A DNA stretch of 23,107 nt from Alterirhizorhabdus sp964247265 (lineage in GTDB: Bacteria; Pseudomonadota; Alphaproteobacteria; Sphingomonadales; Sphingomonadaceae). The stretch is from assembly GCA_964247265.1 (NCBI GenBank), contig CAXTTS010000025.1:1-23107 (forward strand). Reading direction: 5' to 3'. A program made the position numbers and the translations under genes. The notes below the pieces were generated by a model that saw only the letters and a list, made by a program, of their open reading frames with translations, did not search any database and was not told where the DNA came from. Shown piece after piece: positions 1 through 8,068 of this stretch. How positions within the stretch are numbered: position 1 is the stretch's first letter; the number at the start of each line of letters is the position of its first letter.

Positions 1-292
1 CCGGCCGATCGGTGACGAGCGCATCGGCCTGCGGCCGCGCCTCGTCGGCGAACGGCGCGGTGACGCTGACCGCCTCGGCCGAGTGGACCTGATGCAGCGT
101 GACGAGGGCCGCGCCGGGCGCGACCGCCGCCACCGCCAGCCGGCGGTTCTCCGCAATGGCCTCGCGATCATCGTCCGACCCCAGCCCGACGTTCAGCCCG
201 GCATGGATGCCGCCGGAGACTCCGCCCTGCCGGCCCAGAAAGCCGTGACGGGTGCCGGCGAGGGCTGTGGCGGTGATCGGGGTGACGGGCAT
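1..292 (-). CDS. pgeF: PgeF/YfiH family protein (laccase-domain polyphenol oxidase-like), 5' part only
   Basis: This is the N-terminal 97 residues of a PgeF (YfiH/YlmD, old name multicopper polyphenol oxidase) protein; the rest lies beyond the left edge. The family is cytoplasmic and zinc-binding. In E. coli it removes wrongly incorporated residues from peptidoglycan precursors, and purine nucleoside phosphorylase or adenosine deaminase activity has been shown for relatives. Visible hallmarks are RHGFLGRQGGVSGG near residues 15-28, the LNVGLGSDD stretch, and the LHQVHSAEA segment, whose second His is a conserved metal ligand of the family. The ATG at 292 is the only plausible start, since upstream codons in frame contain no start before a stop; no strong Shine-Dalgarno is seen. 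In sphingomonads it usually follows lgt and midA directly; here a small membrane protein gene intervenes. Confidence 0.88.
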   Translation of the reverse strand, partial: MPVTPITATALAGTRHGFLGRQGGVSGGIHAGLNVGLGSDDDREAIAENRRLAVAAVAPGAALVTLHQVHSAEAVSVTAPFADEARPQADALVTDRP

Positions 293-387
293 GGTGCGCC
301 GTGTAGCGAGGTAGGCGGCGGGGCGGAAGCGTGCGCGGGCGGGCGGGCTGATCGGGAGCGCCTGATGCGGATGTCGGATGCTGGTGG

Positions 388-735
388 TTAGCTGCCGTTC
401 CGTTTGAACCATCCTCGGAGAAGCGGCCGTCTCTCCTCCGCTCGCGCCCGGTGTTCCGCCGCTGCCCGTTCTTGGAAGTCCGAACGACCATAACCAACGG
501 CCCAACGGTAGAGCGAGACAAGCATGATGGCGAACGTGCCAGTCGCGCCAAGAGCAAGAACGGTGAGCGGCGCTGAACTGTCGCGCGAAAAGCCGAGAGC
601 ATCCAGAACGCTGATCACTCCGATGCTCACGAGCAACGGAATGCCCCAGACGAAGCGTTGCCCGAAGGCGAAAACGGGATTGTATTTCCGGCTCGCCCAG
701 TCTCGATCCATCCAACCAATCAGGGCACGGAACAT
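388..735 (-). CDS. Hypothetical two-helix membrane protein, 115 aa
   Basis: I do not recognise a family. The protein starts with a charged cytoplasmic-looking segment (MFRALIGWMDRDWASRKYN). Two hydrophobic stretches follow at about residues 28-48 (FVWGIPLLVSIGVISVLDAL) and 57-77 (LTVLALGATGTFAIMLVSLY). It ends in a basic and acidic tail (residues 84-115) rich in Arg and Glu. This predicts a small inner-membrane protein with both ends inside. A good ribosome site (GGAAGGGGA) lies 6 bases before the ATG, which supports translation. The gene sits between midA and pgeF, normally neighbours in this lineage, and its base composition is visibly less GC-rich than theirs, so it may be an insertion. 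It is 95 bases from pgeF and 290 bases from midA. Confidence 0.65.
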   Translation of the reverse strand: MFRALIGWMDRDWASRKYNPVFAFGQRFVWGIPLLVSIGVISVLDALGFSRDSSAPLTVLALGATGTFAIMLVSLYRWAVGYGRSDFQERAAAEHRARAEERRPLLRGWFKRNGS

Positions 736-1025
736 CAGGCGATCCCCTTCCGTGGTTGTCCTACAGGATGCTGGCGATGTCCGCTATTGGGCGCTAGCGG
801 CCTCTGCACGCGCTTCCCTACGGACCCATCTTCGTGGCATGCTCATGGCGTGACCCGTCCGCTCGCTCTTTCCACCGTCGCATAGTCAGTTCTAGGCAGG
901 GAGGTGATTTTCACCCCCTCATAGCGTGGCTTTCATGGCTTTCGTTGGAAACGTCCGACGATTCGTTCATCTTCGGCGCCGTTTTCGCCGCGCCAGCCAT
1001 TGCCACGCACCGCGCTTTGCCCGCC
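736..1025. other. Non-coding spacer between midA and the small membrane protein
   Basis: These 290 bases hold no convincing gene. They are less GC-rich than the flanks. An imperfect hairpin lies at about 898-920 (GGTGA, TTT loop, TCACC, extended by GG/CC), without a T-run, and could be a weak terminator for the lgt-midA transcript coming from the right. At 926-947 the octamer TGGCTTTC occurs twice, 10 bases apart. The promoter of the small membrane protein gene presumably lies here, but I cannot point to clear -35 and -10 boxes. Confidence 0.5.
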
Positions 1026-2063
1026 TCAGAACCCGGCAGGCTCCGGCCAGCCCGGCGCGACGATCGCCAGCGCCTTGAACAGGGTGCCCATCTGATCGGC
1101 GTCGGCCAGGCGGGCGCGGGCGGTGGCGATTTCGTCGGCGCGGGTGGGGGAGGCCTTGGCCAGCATGTCGGCGCGGGTGGACAGGCCGAGCGCCTCCAGC
1201 CAGTCGCCCTGGTCGGCGGGGCCGTGGGTGCGCGCGCCCTCCCCGCGCGCGGCCTCGGCCAGAGCGGAGAAATCGACATGGGCGGTCAGGTCGCTGGTGC
1301 CGGGGCGGACGAACGGATCGGCATAAGCGTGGGCGTGGACCGCCTGCAGCGTGTTGCCGGCGGCATGTTCGGCATAGCCATAGTCGATCAGGATCGCCGC
1401 GCCGCCTTGGCGCACGATACGGGCGGCGAGCGTGCGGACGATGGCGACGGCGGCGGGCGCGGTCTCGATGATGCTGCCGGGCGGGGCGGCGCGCAGCCGA
1501 TCGGGGATCGCGGCATCGAACGGCACGGTGCCGGGCACGGCGATGAAGCCGGTGCCGTCATGCGCGACCATCCGCTCCCGCCAGCCCGAGGCGGTGGCGA
1601 CGAGCTGGCGGATCGGCAGCGCATCGAAGAATTCGTTGGCGACGAGCAGGAGCGGGCGATCCGGCGGCACGGTTGCGATGTCGTCGTGCCAGCAGGCGTG
1701 GGGCAGCCGCTCCGCCTGTCGGGCGCGCAGGGCCGGGCTGGTCTCGACCAGGTGGACGGGGGGCGCGAAGCCGGCGGGGCGCATCGCGCGCAGGGCATCG
1801 GCGGCGAGCGTGCCGCGGCCGGGGCCGAGTTCGGCATAGAGGCTGTCGGGCCGGCCGGCGCGATTCCACAGATCGGCGAGCCACAGGCCGGTGAGTTCGC
1901 CGAACATCTGGCTGATCTCCGGCGCGGTGATGAAATCGCCTTGCGAGCCGAGCGGATCGCGCGCCGCATAATAAGCGGCGTTCGCCTCCGCCATGAACAC
2001 GGCAATCGGGATCGGGCCGGTGGCGGCGATCAGCCGTTCGAGGCGGGCGGAGATGTCGGGCAT
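1026..2063 (-). CDS. midA: Class I SAM-dependent methyltransferase, MidA/NDUFAF7 family (DUF185, COG1565)
   Basis: The 345-residue protein belongs to the family of NDUFAF7, the mitochondrial enzyme that symmetrically dimethylates an arginine of complex I subunit NDUFS2. The bacterial substrate is not established here. Family hallmarks are YYAARDPLGSQGDFITAPEI (residues 31-50) followed by SQMFGELTG, and the SAM-binding motif I ELGPGRG (78-84). The acidic motif VETSP (106-110) and the segment ANEFFDALPIRQ (142-153) also fit. The length is normal for the family. The ATG lies 10 bases after the lgt stop with only a weak Shine-Dalgarno, so translation is probably coupled to lgt in one transcript. 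The protein is soluble, with no signal peptide or membrane helix. Confidence 0.9.
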   Translation of the reverse strand: MPDISARLERLIAATGPIPIAVFMAEANAAYYAARDPLGSQGDFITAPEISQMFGELTGLWLADLWNRAGRPDSLYAELGPGRGTLAADALRAMRPAGFAPPVHLVETSPALRARQAERLPHACWHDDIATVPPDRPLLLVANEFFDALPIRQLVATASGWRERMVAHDGTGFIAVPGTVPFDAAIPDRLRAAPPGSIIETAPAAVAIVRTLAARIVRQGGAAILIDYGYAEHAAGNTLQAVHAHAYADPFVRPGTSDLTAHVDFSALAEAARGEGARTHGPADQGDWLEALGLSTRADMLAKASPTRADEIATARARLADADQMGTLFKALAIVAPGWPEPAGF

Positions 2064-2073
2064 CGGAACCGCG

Positions 2074-2934
2074 TCAGGCGACGCTCTCCGTGCCGGCGAT
2101 CGGCTCCACCCGGATGCGGCGGCTCTTGGCGGTGGCGATCAGATAGAGGCCGCCGATCAGCATCGGCACGGTGAGGGTCTGGCCCATCGTGAGGCCCCAG
2201 CTGAGATGCTCAAGGCCGGCATCCGGCTCCCGGAACCATTCCATCGAGAAGCGGCAGAGGCCGTAGCCAACGAGGAAGGTGCCGACGAGCTTGCCGGGCT
2301 GGTAGCGCGCATCCGTCTTCCAGAACATGAACCACAGCACGGCGAACAGCAGGATGCCTTCGAGTCCGGCCTCGTAGAGCTGGCTCGGGTGGCGGGGGAT
2401 GTCGCCGGCGCGGGGGAAGATCACCGCCCATGGCACGTCGGTCGGGCGGCCCCACAGCTCGCCGTTGACGAAGTTGGCGAGGCGGCCGAAGAAAAGGCCG
2501 AACGGCACGCAGCAGGCGACATAATCGTGGATGCGCAGCCAGTTGAGGTGGTTCTTGCGGGCCAGCAGGACGATCCCGCAGGTGACGCCGATCACGCCGC
2601 CGTGGAACGACATGCCGCCTTCCCACAATTTCAGCACGTCGATCGGGTGGCGCCAGATCTGCGGCTGGTAGAACAGCACATAAGCGAGCCGCCCGCCGAT
2701 CAGGATGCCGAGCGTGGCGTAGAACACCATGTCGTCGGCATGGCGGCGGGCCATCGGCGCACCGGGACGATCGATCAGCTTGAGCAGATACCACCAGCCG
2801 ATCAGGATGCCGGAGATATAGGCCAGCGAATACCAGCGGATCTGCAGGATGCCGAGATCGAGCGCCACCGGCGAAAGGCCGAGGCTGTCGAAACGCAGGG
2901 CTTCGCTGGCGGCGGCGACGAGGGGGATGAGCAA
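2074..2934 (-). CDS. lgt: Prolipoprotein diacylglyceryl transferase
   Basis: Lgt transfers the diacylglyceryl group of phosphatidylglycerol to the lipobox cysteine of prolipoproteins, the first step of lipoprotein maturation in the inner membrane. The 286-residue protein has about seven hydrophobic segments. It shows the Lgt signature GRLANFVNGELWG (residues 150-162), the essential-histidine segment SFHGGVIG (H111 region), HPSQLYEA (182-189) and a late arginine in EWFREPD (R235), matching essential residues known in E. coli Lgt. The start is TTG at 2934: an in-frame TGA lies 27 bases further upstream, no ATG or GTG lies between, and the first internal Met is residue 61, past the first membrane segment. 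It is the first gene of lgt-midA and is divergent from the acyl-CoA synthetase gene across 72 bases that must hold both promoters. Confidence 0.95.
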   Translation of the reverse strand: MLIPLVAAASEALRFDSLGLSPVALDLGILQIRWYSLAYISGILIGWWYLLKLIDRPGAPMARRHADDMVFYATLGILIGGRLAYVLFYQPQIWRHPIDVLKLWEGGMSFHGGVIGVTCGIVLLARKNHLNWLRIHDYVACCVPFGLFFGRLANFVNGELWGRPTDVPWAVIFPRAGDIPRHPSQLYEAGLEGILLFAVLWFMFWKTDARYQPGKLVGTFLVGYGLCRFSMEWFREPDAGLEHLSWGLTMGQTLTVPMLIGGLYLIATAKSRRIRVEPIAGTESVA

Positions 2935-3006
2935 GGGCTTGTTCCGATCGGATTTTGGTCCTCATACTGGCAGCGAAGCGGAACGAAAAGAGCGAGAGGA
3001 CGGGCG

Positions 3007-4704
3007 ATGCCCAGCGAGATCGATCGGAGCTTCGCCGCCGTGATGGCGGGGCTGACCGGCCCCGGCGGGCCGATCGCGGTGGCCACGGACGTGGACGGGT
3101 TGGTCACGGCGCCGGGTCTGCCGGCGACGCTGGGCGATTTCTTCCGCACCTTTTGTGCGCAGCATGGCCGGGCCGAGGCAATAGTCGCCGGCGGCGAGCG
3201 GCTGAGCTTCGCCGCGATCGATGCGCTGTCCGAACGGGTGGCGGTGGCGCTGGTGGGGCATTGGCGGATCGCGCCGGGCGACCGCGTAGCGATCGCGATG
3301 CGGAACTGCCCGGCGTGGATCCTGGCCTATATGGCGATCGCCAAGGCCGGCGGGATCGCCACGCTGCTGAACGGCTGGTGGACGGCGGAGGAACTGGGCC
3401 ACGGCATCTCGTTGACCACGCCGGCGCTGGTGATCGCCGATGGCGAGCGGGCCGCGCGGATAAAGGCGGCCGGGTGGGACGGCGCGGTGGTGACGCTGCC
3501 GATCCTCGCGCCGATCGAGGAGGCGCTGGCGCCGTTATTGGCTCCGCTGTCGTCGGGCGCGGCCCCCGCATCGCTGCCCGCGATCGATCCGCGCGACGAT
3601 GCGACGATCCTGTTCACCTCCGGCTCCACCGGCCGGCCCAAGGGGGCGGTGGCGACGCACCGCGCGGTGACGACGGCGACCTATACGTTCATGAGCATCA
3701 CGGCGGGCGTGCTCTACCGCTTTCACGGCGGCGACCGGGCGAATCTGCCGAGCGAGCCGGCGGTGCTGGTGGCGGTGCCGCTGTTCCATGTGACGGGCGA
3801 GGTGCCGGTGATGCTCAACAGCTTCGCGCTCGGCCGCCGGATAGTGCTGATGGGACGATGGGATGCGGGCGAGGCGCTGCGCCTGATCGAACGGGAGCGG
3901 GTGAGCTATTTCGTCGGCGTGCCGACGATGAGCCTGGAGATGATGCAGCATCCCGACCACGCCGCCTTCGATACGTCGAGCCTGCTCGATATCGTGGCGG
4001 GCGGGGCGGCGCGGCCGGCGGCGCATGTGGCGCGGCTGAAGGCGGCGTTCCCGGCGAGCAACCCGATGATGGGCTATGGTCTGACCGAGACGTGCGCGGT
4101 GGGATGCTGCAACCTGCGCGGCAATTATCTGGCGAAGCCGGGATCGACCGGGCCGGCGCAGGCGCCGTTCGTGCAGGTGGCGATCCTGGGCGCGGACGGG
4201 CAGGCGATGCCGGCGGGTGCCGTCGGCGAGATCGGCATCCGCACCGCCGCCAACATGCGTGGCTATTGGAACGATCCGGCGGCGACGGCGGCAGCCTTCG
4301 CGCCATCCGGCCATCTGCTGACCGGCGATCTCGGCTATCTGGACGAGGACGGCTATCTGTTCATCGTCGACCGGGCGAAGGACATCATCATCCGCGGCGG
4401 CGAGAATATCAGCGCGCAGGAGGTGGAGCAGGCGCTCTACGATCATCCCGGCGTGGCGGAGGCGTGCGTGTTCGCCTTGCCCGACGAGCGGCTGGGCGAG
4501 GTGCCGGCGGCGGTGGTGCATCTGCGCGAGGGCACGGTGCTGGAGGCCGACGCGCTGCGTGACCGTGCCGGCGAGCGGCTGGCGACGTTCAAGCTGCCGG
4601 CGCGCATCTGGTTCAGCGCAGCGCCGCTGCCGAAGCTGGGCACCGGCAAGGTGGACAAGGCGGCGGTGAAGGCGGCCTATGGCGGGGCGGTGGCGGTGGC
4701 GTAA
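3007..4704 (+). CDS. AMP-dependent acyl-CoA synthetase/ligase (ANL superfamily)
   Basis: The 565-residue enzyme has all core motifs of the adenylate-forming ligases. These are the ATP-gripping loop FTSGSTGRPKGA (residues 203-214), GYGLTET (356-362), the hinge region TGDLGYLDEDGYLF (439-452), RGGENISAQEVE (463-474) and the C-terminal catalytic lysine in GTGKVDK (K548). It activates a carboxylic acid as acyl-AMP and then forms the CoA thioester; chain length and substrate cannot be read from the sequence. It resembles the class I acyl-CoA synthetases of sphingomonads (fatty or aromatic acids). The ATG at 3007 is preceded by GAGAGGA 6 bases away. The reading frame is open much further upstream through lgt, but that part is antisense to lgt and has no family similarity. 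No signal peptide is present, so the enzyme is cytoplasmic. Confidence 0.88.
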   Translation: MPSEIDRSFAAVMAGLTGPGGPIAVATDVDGLVTAPGLPATLGDFFRTFCAQHGRAEAIVAGGERLSFAAIDALSERVAVALVGHWRIAPGDRVAIAMRNCPAWILAYMAIAKAGGIATLLNGWWTAEELGHGISLTTPALVIADGERAARIKAAGWDGAVVTLPILAPIEEALAPLLAPLSSGAAPASLPAIDPRDDATILFTSGSTGRPKGAVATHRAVTTATYTFMSITAGVLYRFHGGDRANLPSEPAVLVAVPLFHVTGEVPVMLNSFALGRRIVLMGRWDAGEALRLIERERVSYFVGVPTMSLEMMQHPDHAAFDTSSLLDIVAGGAARPAAHVARLKAAFPASNPMMGYGLTETCAVGCCNLRGNYLAKPGSTGPAQAPFVQVAILGADGQAMPAGAVGEIGIRTAANMRGYWNDPAATAAAFAPSGHLLTGDLGYLDEDGYLFIVDRAKDIIIRGGENISAQEVEQALYDHPGVAEACVFALPDERLGEVPAAVVHLREGTVLEADALRDRAGERLATFKLPARIWFSAAPLPKLGTGKVDKAAVKAAYGGAVAVA

Positions 4705-4708
4705 GCAC

Positions 4709-4737
4709 GGCGCGCGGCTGGCACTCCGCCGCGCGCC
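4709..4737 (+). terminator. Hairpin after the acyl-CoA synthetase gene, possible terminator
   Basis: A perfect 10-bp inverted repeat (GGCGCGCGGC / GCCGCGCGCC) with a 9-base loop begins 4 bases after the TAA stop. No T-run follows, so it is not a classic Rho-independent terminator; it could stabilise the 3' end or pause transcription. It sits in the 72-base gap before the molybdenum hydroxylase gene and suggests that gene may have its own promoter. Confidence 0.45.
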
Positions 4738-4776
4738 ATCCTATGCAGCGGAGATGATCGATCCCCTCCCGTTCGC

Positions 4777-6990
4777 ATGGCGATAAGCCGCAGGAGCCTG
4801 CTGATCGGCGGCGGGGCGGGGGCCGGGCTGGTGGTGGCGTGGGGGCTGTGGCCGCGCAGCTACCGGCCGAACCTGGTGGCTGCGCCCGGCGAGACGATCG
4901 TCAACGCCTTCCTGAAGATCGGGACCGACGGGCATGTCGCCATCGTCGTGCCGCAGGCCGAGATGGGGCAGGGCGTGTGGACCGCGCTGCCGCAGATCCT
5001 GGCGGACGAACTGGGGGCGGACTGGCGGACGGTATCGGTGGAGCCCGCGCCGATCAGCCCGCTCTACGCCAACACCTTGCTGATCGGCGAAGCGGCGGAG
5101 GACGCGATGCCGGCCGTGCTGAAGGGCATCGGCGGCTGGGCGGCGCGCACCTATGCGACGCGCAGCGCGCTGATGATGACCGGCGGCTCGACATCGATCC
5201 GTGGCTTCGAGGCGCGGTTTCGCGAGGCGGGGGCGATGGCGCGGGCGCTGCTGTGCATGGCGGCGGGCAGGCGCTGGGATGCGGACTGGCAGGCGTGCGA
5301 CACGGAAGCGGGCTTCGTCACGCGCGGCGAGGACCGGCTGCGCTTCGCCGAACTGGCGGCGGAGGCGGCGACGCTGACCCCGCCCGCCGACGTGCCGCTG
5401 CGGCCGATCGGGGCGGGCAACATCGCCGGCCGCAACATGCCCCGGCTGGACCTGCCGGCCAAGGTGGATGGCTCCGCCCGCTTCGCCGCAGACGTGCGGC
5501 TGCCCGATCTGGTCTACGCCTCGGTGCGGCACGGGCCGATCGGCAGCGGCGATCTGGCCGGAGTGGACAAGGCGGCGGCCGGCCGGGTGCCGGGCGTGAT
5601 CGGCGTGGTGGAGCAGCCGTGCTGGGCGGCGGCGGTGGCGACCAACTGGTGGGCGGCGGAGCGCGGCGCGGCGGCGATGGCGCCGCGTTTCGCCAAGGGG
5701 TCGGCACCGCCGGACAGCGCATCGATCGCGGGCGCGCTGGACGGCGCGATGGAGCGAGGCGAAGGCCGCCGCTTCGCCGCCCACGGCGATCTGGCGGAGG
5801 CGCTCGGCGGCGGCGGCGGGCTGAAGGTGGAGTATGCGGTGGGCTTTGCCGGCCATGCCGCGATCGAGCCGATCACCGCCACCGCGCGGATTACGGGCGA
5901 CCGGCTGGAACTGTGGATGCCGACACAGGCGCCCGGACTGGCGCGCGCGGCGGCGGCCAAGGCGGTCGGCTTTTCCGAGGCGCAGGTGACGGTGTACCCT
6001 ATGCTGATCGGCGGCGGCTTCGGCCGCAAGATCGAGCATGATGCCGGCGTGCAGGCGGCGATTGCGGCGCAGGCGATGAAGCGGCCGGTGCAGGTCAACT
6101 GGTCTCGCGCGGAGGACACGATGTTCGATCCGATGCGGCCGCCGGCCCGCGCGCGGATGACGGCGGCGCTGGGCGCCGGCGGGCGGATCAAGGGCTGGCA
6201 GGCGGAGATCGCCGCTCCGGCGACGATGGCGGCGATGCTGGGTCGGCTGATGCCCGTCGCGGGTAGTGGCAGCGGCCCCGAGCGCGCGGCGGTGGAAGGG
6301 GCCGAGCCGCCTTATGCAGTGGGCGCGCTGGCAGTGGATCACTTCCCCGCCGACATCGGGGTGCCGACCGGCATCTGGCGATCAGTCGCGCACAGCTACA
6401 CCGCCTTCTTCACCGAATGCTTCATGGATGAGCTGGCGCGCAAGGCAGGTATCGAGCCGCTGTCGTTCCGCATCCAGTCGCTCGGCGGGCACCCCCGGCT
6501 GGCCGCCTGCCTCACGACGGTGACGGCGCTGGGCGGCTGGGACGGCGGATCGCCGGGATCGGGGCAGGGGATCGCGGCGCACAGCGGCTTCGGCAGCCAT
6601 GTCGCGATGCTGGCGGAGGCGCATGTCGGCACGGGGCAGCGCATCGTGGTGGATCGCATCGTGGCGGTGGTGGATTGCGGCCGGATCATCAACCCCGAGA
6701 TCGTGCGGCAGCAGATCGAGGGCGGGATCGTGTGGGGCATGGCGGCGGCGCTGGGTGCGACGACAGGCTATACCGCCGGACGCACCGACGCGCGCAACTT
6801 CGATGCGCTGGGCCTGCCGCTGCTGGCCGACATGCCGGACATCCGGATCGAACTGATCCACAGCGATGCGCCGCCCGGCGGGGTGGGGGAGATCGCGGTA
6901 CCGCCGGTGGCGCCGGCGATCGCCAATGCGCTGTTCGCCGGAACCGGACGGCGGCTCCGCACGCTTCCACTGGTGGCGGGCGGCCGCTAA
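4777..6990 (+). CDS. Molybdopterin-binding large subunit of a xanthine dehydrogenase-family (IorB-like) hydroxylase, Tat-exported
   Basis: The 737-residue protein resembles isoquinoline 1-oxidoreductase beta subunits and periplasmic aldehyde dehydrogenases of the xanthine oxidase family. A twin-arginine signal is visible at the N-terminus (SRRSLLIGGGAGAG, then a hydrophobic stretch to about residue 25). The VPQAEMGQGVWTALPQ segment, the GGSTSIRGFEARFREAGA segment, the molybdopterin-contact loop GGGFGRK (residues 412-418) and the late GGVGEIAVPPVAPAIANALF (701-720) are all present. E705 in that last segment is the expected catalytic glutamate. Such subunits normally work with a 2Fe-2S subunit (IorA type) and often a cytochrome c. 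Neither is adjacent: the flanks are an AMP ligase and hemH. Substrate unknown; location periplasm. The start at 4777 is set by the Tat signal; no clear ribosome site precedes it. Confidence 0.87.
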   Translation: MAISRRSLLIGGGAGAGLVVAWGLWPRSYRPNLVAAPGETIVNAFLKIGTDGHVAIVVPQAEMGQGVWTALPQILADELGADWRTVSVEPAPISPLYANTLLIGEAAEDAMPAVLKGIGGWAARTYATRSALMMTGGSTSIRGFEARFREAGAMARALLCMAAGRRWDADWQACDTEAGFVTRGEDRLRFAELAAEAATLTPPADVPLRPIGAGNIAGRNMPRLDLPAKVDGSARFAADVRLPDLVYASVRHGPIGSGDLAGVDKAAAGRVPGVIGVVEQPCWAAAVATNWWAAERGAAAMAPRFAKGSAPPDSASIAGALDGAMERGEGRRFAAHGDLAEALGGGGGLKVEYAVGFAGHAAIEPITATARITGDRLELWMPTQAPGLARAAAAKAVGFSEAQVTVYPMLIGGGFGRKIEHDAGVQAAIAAQAMKRPVQVNWSRAEDTMFDPMRPPARARMTAALGAGGRIKGWQAEIAAPATMAAMLGRLMPVAGSGSGPERAAVEGAEPPYAVGALAVDHFPADIGVPTGIWRSVAHSYTAFFTECFMDELARKAGIEPLSFRIQSLGGHPRLAACLTTVTALGGWDGGSPGSGQGIAAHSGFGSHVAMLAEAHVGTGQRIVVDRIVAVVDCGRIINPEIVRQQIEGGIVWGMAAALGATTGYTAGRTDARNFDALGLPLLADMPDIRIELIHSDAPPGGVGEIAVPPVAPAIANALFAGTGRRLRTLPLVAGGR

Positions 6991-7031
6991 GGAGCGGCGC
7001 TCCGCCACTTCCCCTCCGCAAAGGCGCCCCA

Positions 7032-8033
7032 TTGACCCTGCCTGCCGCCCACCCGCCTCTGCCGTCGCGCCGGATCGGAATATTGATCGTCAATCTCGGC
7101 ACCCCCGACAAGCCGAATGCCTGGGCGGTGCGGCGCTATCTGAGCGAGTTCCTGTCCGACCGCCGGGTGGTGGAGATATCGCCGTTGCTGTGGCAGCCGA
7201 TCCTGCAGGGGCCGATCCTGACGACGCGGCCGTTCAAATCCGCCCACGCCTACAAGCAGGTGTGGCGCAAGGACGGATCGCCGCTCGCCGCGATCACGCG
7301 GGAGCAGGCGCGCGCGCTTTCCAGCGTGTTCCCGCGCGAGGTGATCGTGGATCATGCTATGCGCTACGGGCGGCCGGCAATCGCCGATCGGCTGGAGGCA
7401 CTGCGCGCGCAAGGGTGCGACCGCATCCTGATTGCCCCGCTTTATCCGCAATATTGCGCGGCCACCACGGCGACGGCGAACGATGCCGCCTTTGCCGCGC
7501 TGGCGACGATGCGCTGGCAGCCGGCGATCCGCACGCTGCCGCCCTACCATGACGACCCGACCTATATCGCCGCGCTGGTGGAATCGATCGAGGCGTCGCT
7601 GGCCGGGCTGGGCTTCGTGCCCGATGCGATCGTCGCAAGCTTTCACGGCATGCCGGAGCGCACGCTGGCGGCGGGGGATCCCTATCATTGCCACTGCCAG
7701 AAGACGGCGCGGCTGCTGGCGGAGGCGCTGGGCCGCGAGGTGACGATCGCCTTCCAGTCCCGCTTCGGCCCGGCCAAGTGGCTGGGGCCGGCGACCGATG
7801 TGACCCTGCGGGATATGGCGGCCAAGGGCGTGCGCCGCGTGGCGGTGGTGGCGCCGGGTTTCTCCGCCGATTGCCTGGAGACGCTAGAGGAAATGGCGAT
7901 CCGCGGGCGCGAGACCTTCCTGGCCGCGGGGGGCAGCGATTTCGCCTATCTGCCCTGTCTGAACGACAGCCCTGGTGGTATCGAGATGCTGCGCATTGTG
8001 CTTGCACGCGAGCTTCAGGGATGGCTATCCTGA
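7032..8033 (+). CDS. hemH: Ferrochelatase
   Basis: HemH inserts Fe(II) into protoporphyrin IX in the last step of protoheme synthesis. The 333-residue protein carries NLGTPDKPN (residues 21-29), VRRYLSEFLSDRRVVE (33-48) and the active-site histidine in SFHGMPER (H205). It also has CHCQKTARLL (220-229), FQSRFGPAKWLGP (241-253) and PGFSADCLETLEE (275-287), whose acidic residues are active-site glutamates in the family. The start is taken as TTG at 7032, giving a normal length; AAAGG lies 7-8 bases before it, and no in-frame ATG or GTG lies between this point and the end of the preceding gene. The C-terminus is short and lacks the clustered cysteines that hold a 2Fe-2S cluster in some ferrochelatases. 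It follows the molybdenum hydroxylase gene by 41 bases. Confidence 0.94.
   Translation: MTLPAAHPPLPSRRIGILIVNLGTPDKPNAWAVRRYLSEFLSDRRVVEISPLLWQPILQGPILTTRPFKSAHAYKQVWRKDGSPLAAITREQARALSSVFPREVIVDHAMRYGRPAIADRLEALRAQGCDRILIAPLYPQYCAATTATANDAAFAALATMRWQPAIRTLPPYHDDPTYIAALVESIEASLAGLGFVPDAIVASFHGMPERTLAAGDPYHCHCQKTARLLAEALGREVTIAFQSRFGPAKWLGPATDVTLRDMAAKGVRRVAVVAPGFSADCLETLEEMAIRGRETFLAAGGSDFAYLPCLNDSPGGIEMLRIVLARELQGWLS
8002..8031 (+). promoter_or_regulatory. Candidate promoter for phaB inside the hemH 3' end
   Basis: TTGCAC and TATCCT are separated by 18 bases and end about 37 bases before the phaB ATG. The following short gap (8034-8068) is the only AT-rich patch nearby. Agreement with the sigma-70 consensus is moderate, so this is a suggestion only. 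Confidence 0.3.
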
Positions 8034-8068
8034 CGTTAACAAGATGTAAAAATGGTGGGAGAGAAGAC

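Noticed and set aside
834..2174. A 446-codon plus-strand open frame over midA, and a continuation of the AMP-ligase frame upstream to 1993
   Set aside because: Both are antisense to well-recognised midA and lgt genes; the ligase family sequence begins only after 3007, where a ribosome site is found.
4741..6342. A 533-codon minus-strand open frame over the molybdenum hydroxylase gene
   Set aside because: Shadow frame rich in Arg/His/Pro without motifs; the plus-strand protein is unmistakable.
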